DNA of 64,000 bases from Cheiracanthium punctorium (taxonomy: Eukaryota; Arthropoda; Arachnida; Araneae; Cheiracanthiidae). The notes beneath the pieces were generated by a model, which was not told where the DNA came from, ran no database searches, and saw nothing but the letters and a program-made list of their open reading frames with translations. Below, in pieces: positions 57,561-64,000 of this stretch. Location: contig JAWZYV010002522.1 in NCBI GenBank assembly GCA_038373885.1, positions 248,001-312,000 of the forward strand. The letters are read 5' to 3'. Positions within the stretch are counted from its first letter, which is position 1; the number at the start of each line of letters is the position of its first letter. The translations under genes and the position numbers were made by a program.

Positions 57561-57872
57561 GCGTTCCCGTTTGTAATTGCCTACACGACGGTCCTTTTGG
57601 ATATTCTAACTTCCTTTATAACACCCGTAAATCTTTTCTCAGAAAAAATTCAAGGAAACATAGCATCAGTATCGATTTTAGAGGAAGAGTCTGCTTTCCT
57701 ACTCACAAGCAAATCTGTGGAACGAACAGTTAAAATAGTGGCAGAAGTGCTTATGAAGATATGTGGCTACTACGCGAGATCCCTTCATCAGAGCGAACCT
57801 ACAATGAATAAAAAATACCAAAATTTAATTCGAAGAAATGTTTTATTTCCTAAAAAAGACAAAACCTTGTGA
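57561..57872 (+). CDS. Unidentified candidate 3'-terminal exon
   Basis: I do not recognise the protein. A good splice acceptor (AATTTTTTTTTCCAG) ends at about 57560 and opens a frame of about 103 codons to the TGA at 57870-57872. It begins with a hydrophobic stretch, FPFVIAYTTVLLDILTSF, that could span a membrane. A charged helix EEESAFLLTSKSVERTVKIV follows, then EVLMKICGYYARSL and a basic end, NLIRRNVLFPKKDKTL. Composition looks coding rather than low-complexity. No upstream exon, promoter or poly-A site was found within reach, and a repeat starts just after the stop. It might be the last exon of a membrane protein gene or a chance reading. Confidence 0.35.
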   Translation, partial: AFPFVIAYTTVLLDILTSFITPVNLFSEKIQGNIASVSILEEESAFLLTSKSVERTVKIVAEVLMKICGYYARSLHQSEPTMNKKYQNLIRRNVLFPKKDKTL

Positions 57873-57884
57873 ATAACACACTTT

Positions 57885-58010
57885 TTGTTGTTGTTGTTGG
57901 GAGGGTGGGTGGATCTCTCTGTACCTTCTCGTGGTGAGTTCTAGGTTGTTAGCATCGGTTTTGAGCCCCAACAAGCTGAGAGCTCTGCAAAATTTTCTAC
58001 CTTCAAACCA
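57885..58010 (-). repeat. Retroposon-like block with (CAA)n tail
   Basis: On the minus strand a GC-richer block with ACGAGAAGGTACAGAGAGAT ends in CAACAACAACAACAAAAAG. Simple-repeat tails of this type end some SINEs and LINEs; the family is unknown. Confidence 0.4.
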
Positions 58011-58392
58011 CATATTTTAAACATTAATAGTAATGAAAAGCTAACTTATAAAGCATAATATATCTAAAGTAAAAATGCAGAACATCTGATGCTCTGTAAG
58101 TACATATAAATTATTATTACAGATAAATAAGCCAAAGAAAAAGTGATTTCAACATATGGACAAAATTTAGTAAAACGTAAAAATAAAACCAAATTTGGTT
58201 GACATTTCTACGCATTTGCGGAAAATGAAGGAATTATCCTACTCACTTCAATTTTTCTATGTGAGCTTAATGCCACCAATAGCATCTTTTTCACACTACC
58301 CATAATCGAAAAACAGAAAATGAAGTTTTTTTTTACAAATTTCGTAAAATCAAAAAATAGCATTTGGCGAAAATTCCTATCCATTTGTGATA
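58011..58392. other. Geneless AT-rich stretch
   Basis: No feature is visible. Confidence 0.4.
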
Positions 58393-58635
58393 AACCTCAC
58401 CAGTGACATAGCGACTGACAATTTGAACTGGGAGACTGAAGGTGCGTGGCTCGATACCAGATCGCGACCGCCGACGCTAACCGTTCGGGGTTTTCCGTGG
58501 TTTTCTCGAAACTTTGCGTAAATACGGATTAGAACCTCTTAGAAAGTCCCCACGGAGGATAATCCCAACCCCGCCTAGATACCTAGCGTAGATAATTGGC
58601 GGTAACCCACATTTCCATTTCCACTTCCATTTGTG
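58393..58635 (+). repeat. tRNA-derived SINE, copy E
   Basis: The head CAGTGACATAGCGAC, B-box GGCTCGATACC (58448-58458) and body CGACCGCCGACGCTAACCG..CTTAGAAAGTCCCCACGGAG match copy B closely along the full length. It ends in a run of CATTTCCATTTCC. Confidence 0.78.
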
Positions 58636-58882
58636 GTTGATCATGAAATTAACCAACAAAATTTTCATGTGCACTTTGTTTCCCCAATGGCACCTTTACC
58701 GCATTGCCCATCATCGAAAATAGGAAAAAAGTTTTTTTCGGCCTACCTTAATTTTCATGCGTCAATCGTCAAAAAATGAAAAAGTTGCCATTAGTGGCAA
58801 ATATTCAGGCTATGCCTCGTACCATCGTCTTCACCAAATTGACCTGATCTATTAAATAACTAAACGACTATTAAATATAATG

Positions 58883-58965
58883 CAGGGTCGGCCCAAGGGG
58901 TTGCGAATGTAGGCGATCGCCTAGGTCCCGCACTTAAAGACAGAGGAGTTCCTGGGCCATGGTTT
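58883..58965 (+). repeat. hAT-type terminus fragment
   Basis: CAGGGTCGGCCCAAGGGG followed by GCGATCGCCTAGGTCCCGCA resembles one end of a hAT-like element; it runs into a T18 tract and the other end is missing. Confidence 0.45.
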
Positions 58966-59099
58966 TTTTTTTTTTTTTTTGTTACCACATTAGATCGAGC
59001 TTGGTAGATGATTGCAATATATCCCCCCAAAAAAGCAGAGAAGTTAAACCTAGTATGCACTAGTAGTGCTATTAGTCCAGTCAAATTAGGAAAAATGGG

Positions 59100-59785
59100 A
59101 GGAAAATTTATTTAGTTTTGAAACTTGGGGAAACACTAACTGGTATGTAGTTGTATGAAACAGGAAAAGTTCCCCCCTCTCGGGTGCGGCGTCCTCCCCT
59201 TTGGCCCTCTCAAAAGGTCCCTTTTTAGATTTTCACTTTTATCTCAAAAACCGTTCGTCTTAGCAAAAAATTTCAATTACAAGCTGATAAAATTTCCTAC
59301 ACGATTGTATTGGTTATTTTTTTTCTATATACGATAGCTTTCGAGATATGTTTTAGACAAAATCGAAATTTTTTGGAAAACGCTTCTTTTTTTCCCGATT
59401 TTTAACCAATTTTGTCTTATAGCTCTTTAACCCTCAGTTTTATAGAAATTGTTTTCAAAACACAGTTGTAGAGCATTCAATTACCTTTAAAGTGAGTTAT
59501 TATTTATAACTTTATCTTTAAATGATCAAAAGCTATTGCAATTTGAAATTTTCAATAAAGTTAGCAAATTCAAATGAAAACTGCATTGCGCGTCGAGGAA
59601 AGACAAAATCTAAGAAAAAAAATTTAAAAGTTTTGAAACTGGAATAAAACATTGATTGGGGATGCAGTTGTATGAAAACAGAAAAGTTCCCACCTCTCGG
59701 ATGCCGCGTCCTCCCCCCGTTTGCCCCCGCCCCCAAAAAGGTCCTTTTTTGGATTTTCACTTTTATCTCAAAAACCGTACGTCTT

Positions 59786-59830
<45 letters not shown>

Positions 59831-60300
59831 GTTAATCACAAAAGGAAAGCCGAGGAAATTTCCTACAAGACAGACTGTTATGGGTTATTTTTTTCTAGAT
59901 ACAAAAGCTTTCGAGTATAAGTTTTAGAAAAAATCGCAAGGTTTTGGAAAACGCTGCTTTTAATCACAATTTTCCACTATGCGTTATACTAGCTCTTCAA
60001 CCTGTAGTTTTACAGGAGTATTCAATTCCTTTAAAATAAGTTATTATTTGTAATTTTATCTTTAAAGGATAAAAAATTATAGCAATTAGAAATTTTCATA
60101 AATTTTAGAGAATTCGAATGAAAACAACATTGCTCGACCAAGTACGACAAAAATCTAGAAAATAATTTATAAAGTTTTGAAAAACACTTGTAGGTGGTGC
60201 AATATTAAGAAACAGGAAAGTTTCCTCTATCTTGGGGACTTCCTCCCCCTTCCTCCAAAATATTTTTTTAATTCAAAACGCTTCTTTTTTTCAATAATAA
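59100..60300 (+). repeat. Direct tandem array, about 0.5-kb unit, about 2.3 copies
   Basis: The unit carries GTTGTATGAAACAGGAAAAG, a CCTCTCGGGTGCGGCGTCCTC block, TTTTCACTTTTATCTCAAAA, TCTTAGCAAAA, then TTTTTGGAAAACGCTTC. Copies begin near 59130, 59640 and 60175; the third is truncated after CTTCCTCC. The second contains an A41 run. The unit recurs in inverse at 61080-61640. Confidence 0.85.
59789..59829. repeat. A41 homopolymer
   Basis: A run of about 41 A residues replaces AAAAAATTTCAATTACAAG of the first unit; length is probably unreliable. Confidence 0.9.
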
Positions 60301-60740
60301 TTTATATTACGTAAGCGTACGATTTGTGTTTATTTCCTTCTTTTTAATTTCTTCTTCCTGTTACTTCTGCTAAACTAGTTACATTTTAACTATATAAAAG
60401 CATATTTAACACCATAAATTTAGAGTACTAAGTCTAAATTAACCCCCTCTCCCACCCCCCACCAAAAAATCTTTTGAAATGATATTTTTTACATCGATAG
60501 AATTTTGTAATGCAATTCATCTGTTCAATATTATGTACTATTGACATTTGCATTTCAGTGATTATTCATCATCAGAATTAAATAATTACAGCAAAATTAA
60601 TAAAAAAATTACTACATAATTACAACACACTTACTTTCTCTTGTGATGCAACATCTGTACAAATAATGGTGCAACAAACATATGGAACTTTTTTATTTTT
60701 ATAAAAAATGCATCCTCATAGTCCTTTTTTTTTTTTTTTT
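60301..60740. other. Geneless AT-rich stretch
   Basis: AT-rich with C-rich CCCCCTCTCCCACCCCCCAC near 60443; no gene supported. Confidence 0.4.
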
Positions 60741-61031
60741 CAAATTAGTATGAGTCCTATTACTGCAGCTTTGACCTGGACAGCTTTTGTACATTGCTAT
60801 ACAGCGCAAATTGGCCTTCACACACGTGATTTCTTTCCGACAGCTTGAATGCAGCCGAATGAAATTAGTAATAATATTTTTTCTGGAGCTGGTGCTCGTT
60901 TCATATAAACTGGAGAGAGCGATGAGTTCAGTTCTCTCCACCCCCAGTTTCTGGGTACTAAATTGTTTTTTGTAATCCTCTCTCATTTCACTTGGCCGTC
61001 TTTTGAAGAATTTCCCCAGACTTTCGGACAA
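60741..61031 (-). pseudogene. Cys-rich C-terminal fragment of a transposon-type protein
   Basis: The minus strand reads MSESLGKFFKRRPSEMREDY, KLGVERTELIALSSLYETS, then SCRKEITCVKANLRCIAMYK and SCPGQSCSN. The last block follows the pattern CxCRKxGLxCIxxCxxCxGxSCxN that I know from the ends of repetitive arthropod proteins of unassigned function. LISFGC, which usually stands just before it, is present in another frame near 60865, showing a frameshift. One usual Cys is replaced by Tyr (IAMYKSC). It lies in the gap between direct and inverted satellite units, so it may belong to an element that carried them. Family identity is inferred from motif spacing only. Confidence 0.45.
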
Positions 61032-61079
61032 TGATTTAAAGATAAGGAAAATGTAACAGAAGAGAGGGAAATTTCATGA

Positions 61080-61640
61080 AAAAAGGAGATTTGATAATTT
61101 TGATAATTCGACTGTTCGATTCTCTGAATTGAGAATCAGCAGCTAGAAGGAAAGTTAGTCGAAATATGGGATGAAAAAAAGCGTTTTTCATAAATTTGCA
61201 AGGTTTTCTAAAACATATCTCGAAACTATTACATATAGAAAAAATATTCGATATGGAAAAAAAAAATACTAATAATGAAGATATCGAATAATAAATAATT
61301 CGATATAGAAAAAAATAAAAATTATCATCTTCTAGGAAAATTTATCAGCTTTCATTTTGTAACTGGCATGCTTTTGCTAAGAAGCACCATTTTTGAGATA
61401 AAAGTGAAAATCTAAAAAAGGGAACTTTGAGGGGGGCTAAGAGGGGGACGAGACACCCCTAGAGGCGGAACTTTTCTGTTTCATACAACTACATACCCAA
61501 TCAGCGTTTTCCCCAAGTTTAAAACCTTTAAGCTTTTTCCTAGTTTTTTTTTTTTTTTCCCACTCAGACGCACAATGTACTTTTCATTCGAATTCCCTAA
61601 AATGTATTGAAAATTTCAAATTGCTGTGATTTTTGATCAT
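61080..61640 (-). repeat. Inverted unit of the 0.5-kb array
   Basis: Read on the minus strand it gives AGCTTAAAGGTTTTAAACTT, GGGTATGTAGTTGTATGAAA, CCGCCTCTAGGGGTGTCTCG, TTTTCACTTTTATCTCAAAA and GCAATTTGAAATTTTCAAT, the same order as 59110-59560. With the direct copies it forms an inverted arrangement around the Cys-rich pseudogene. Confidence 0.85.
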
Positions 61641-62700
61641 TTAAGAGGCATTGCAGAAGCAAATCGGGCAGGTCGTTCCCATCACCATCTCAGAATTTCA
61701 TGATTTTCTTTTATTGTGTTGCCTTACCCAAGGAAAGAACAAATCTGAAATATTTTTGATTTACCTCTTTTAGCTTTGGTGTTATGGGGGGTCAAAGTAC
61801 CCCAGAGGAGCAACGTCAAATTAATTTAGGGCCATTTTTGAAACTTTATTGTCTCGACTGTGACTGGCTCAGAGGTGCTTCAGAGAATTTTTTCATTTTA
61901 TCCTATAATATACCTTATAAATATTAATATCCTATTTAATATCCTATATTAATATCCTATAATATAATACAGCTGAAGCCGACTTCCCACAGGAGAACTA
62001 TTGACATGGAGATGTAGTATCAACATAGTAGTTTGATATTATGAAAAAACATTTCTTGAAGGTACAACTGTTTCCAAGAAAAATCCCAAAAAGTACCTCC
62101 CTATTTGGGACATTCCACTGACACGCATGGGGGCATTTCGGCGTTACTTTTAGAAGTTTAATCGACAGTGGCAATATTGAAAATTAACTTATTCTTCATA
62201 TATCTCAAATATATCCTCCATATATCACAAATAGTTATTTTACAGGGGAACTCATAAGAATTATATTACGCTGAATGGGGATCTCTGCAACTAGTGAACC
62301 GATTCAAAAATTTTTTTTCACTGATAGAAAGCTACACTATTCCTGAGTATTACAAGCTACATTTCAGCATGTAGCATAACTAGTTCTTTTACAGGGACGC
62401 TCAAAAGAATTCCAGCACATGAAGCTATATGGACATCTCTGTAACTACTGAACCAATTCTAAAGATCTTTTCACTGAAAGCTACACTATTCCTGAGTAAC
62501 ATAGCCTAAAATTCATGCATGTAGCATAAATTACAGGAACACTCAAAATAATTCGTAAACATTGTAGTAACTGTCTCCGTCCGCCACTTAAATTTATTCA
62601 AATTTCATTAAACTCCATTCGATTTTTTGAACAGCGCAATTATATATCTTCATATAAAGTGAATCCAATGTTAAAAATTTTTGAAGGCCCTCCAGGGCCC
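61641..62700 (+). repeat. Left blocks of the terminal inverted-repeat complex (A, y, B)
   Basis: Block A (about 61641-61905) includes GTTATGGGGGGTCAAAGTAC. Block y (61965-62085) includes GAGAACTATTGACATGGAG. Block B (62071-62700) includes GACACGCATGGGGGCATTTC and two degenerate internal copies of AAAGCTACACTATTCCTGAG. All have inverted counterparts to the right. No protein is encoded. Confidence 0.85.
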
Positions 62701-62734
62701 CGCGGTACATTTTTTGAAAGCATCACTGTTTTCA

Positions 62735-64000
62735 AGAAAAATTTAATACAGTAATAAAAAATATATTTTTTTTCATTATATGAGACTACTATGTTGAAAC
62801 TACAACTCCATGCTAATAGTTCTCATATGCGAAGTCAGAGACAGCTGTACCTATGCTAAGAAATTGCATAAATTAGCGCTAAGGACCATATTTGGGGCCC
62901 CGTATCGAGGGGCCCGGGAATTTTTATTTTTTCTGTATCACGTCAGAGCCAAGATTTAAAGCATTCTTTAAAACTGTATTTTTTATGAAATTATGGATAT
63001 TTGGGGGAGGGGGCTTATTTTGGGGGCTCTGCCTATTTTCAAATAAATTTGCAGTTTTAGATGTTAATATTCAAGGTATATTATCAGATTTAAAAAAAAA
63101 ATTCTCTGAAGCATCTCAGAGCAAATCACAGTCGAGAGAGTAAAATGGCAAAAATGGCCCTTAATTTGTCACTCCTCTGGGGTACTTTGACCCCCCATAA
63201 CTCCAAAACTAAAAGAACTAAATCAAAAATATTTCAGGTGTGTTCTTCTTGGGTAAGGCAACACAAGAAAAACAATTCATGAGATTCTGAGATGGTGATT
63301 GAAACTTTCTTCTTTTTTTTTTTTACCTGATTTGCTCTTGCGATGCCTCTTAAAATGACTGGAAGGCAGAGGCCGCAATGCTGGGGGCTTTCAAAAATAT
63401 TTAACATTGTATTCACTTTATATGAAGATATATAACTGCACTGTTCAAAAATTTGAATGGATAAAATTTGAATAAATTTGAGTGGCGAATGGAGAAAGTT
63501 ACGACAATGTTTACGAATCATTTTGAGTGTTCCTGTAAATTATGCTTCATGCATGAATTTTAGGCTATGTTACTCAGGAATAGTGTAGCTTTCAGTGAAA
63601 AGATCTTTAGAATTGGTTCAGTAGTTACAAAGATGTCCATATAGCTTCATGTGCTGGAATTCTTTTGAGCGTCCCTGTAAAAGAACTAGTTATGCTACAT
63701 GCTGAAATGTAGCTTGTAATACTCAGGAATAGTGTAGCTTTCTATCAGTGAAAAAAAAAAAAATTTGAATCGGTTCACTAGTTGCAGAGATCCCTATTCA
63801 GCGTAATATAATTCTTATGAGTGCCCCTGTAAAATAACTATTTGTGATATATGGAGGATATATTTGAGATATATGAAGAATAAGTTAATTTTCAATATTG
63901 CCACTGTCGATTAAACTTCTAAAAGTAACGCCGAAATGCCCCCATGCGTGTCAGTGGAATGTCCCAAATAGGGAGGTACTTTTGGGGATTTTTCTTGGAA
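62735..64000 (-). repeat. Right blocks of the inverted-repeat complex (y', A', B')
   Basis: y' (62735-62860) has CTCCATGCTAATAGTTCTC, A' (63095-63360) has GGTACTTTGACCCCCCATAA, and B' (63370-64000) ends with TTTTTCTTGGAA, the exact inverse of TTCCAAGAAAAA at 62071. B and B' match over more than 600 bases with few differences. The order A-y-B-y'-A'-B' is not a simple palindrome; B' follows A' as if a second inverted unit starts there. An 83-codon frame at 62892-63143 has no domain. Confidence 0.85.

Noticed and set aside
63234..63521. 95-codon minus-strand frame at the right end
   Set aside because: It crosses the junction between two inverted-repeat blocks and is not preserved in their mirror copies.

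Overview
The window is a piece of a eukaryotic nuclear genome, most likely an arthropod and perhaps a chelicerate. It is AT-rich, has no operons or ribosome binding sites, and is packed with degraded DNA transposons, tRNA-derived SINEs, LINE debris and satellite-like arrays. The assignment rests on the transposon families (Transib/RAG1-like, pogo/jerky-like, hAT, Tc1, DUF4817-type mariner) and is inference; no host housekeeping gene is recognisable. Almost all coding sequence is transposase, and every copy is broken. All reading was by eye: no alignment or database search was run, so boundaries are exact only where target-site duplications (TSDs) are quoted.

Layout, left half. 0-1.1 kb: minus-strand pseudogene of a Transib-type transposase, running off the left edge. 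1.1-12.4 kb: mostly geneless AT-rich DNA with two SINEs, hAT-like debris and a 277-bp tandem duplication. 12.4-20.2 kb: one pogo-like element (inverted ends, TA duplication) that has been a target at least four times. It holds a 1.6-kb hAT with its own SINE, an 825-bp element, a second smaller pogo-like element and a 464-bp hAT-type MITE, most with intact TSDs. 20.2-27.7 kb: a BED-finger exon remnant, fold-backs, a 170-bp hAT MITE and a 2.2-kb element with long terminal inverted repeats. 27.7-31.1 kb: a 2.6-kb element with 8-bp TSD and a decayed transposase, then a mariner remnant and a 275-bp near-perfect hairpin. 31.6-33.2 kb: mariner MITE and LINE 3' end. 35.9-37.4 kb: a Tc1 element intact except for one frameshift.

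Layout, right half. 38.2-41.2 kb: tandem 1.4-1.5-kb units, the second full of small insertions. 43.4-45.2 kb: a stretch almost without cytosine. 45.3-46.5 kb: three units of about 0.5 kb. 48.8-49.9 kb: about six monomers of about 180 bp. 54.7-55.7 kb: an inverted-end element containing a tRNA-like repeat. 57.5 kb: one unidentified candidate terminal exon. 59.1-64.0 kb: direct and inverted satellite-like units, ending in a large inverted repeat that reaches the last base.

The elements do not work together as a pathway. They record successive insertions: pogo, then hAT and MITEs, then SINEs. The right half looks heterochromatic and may contain poorly corrected long-read sequence.
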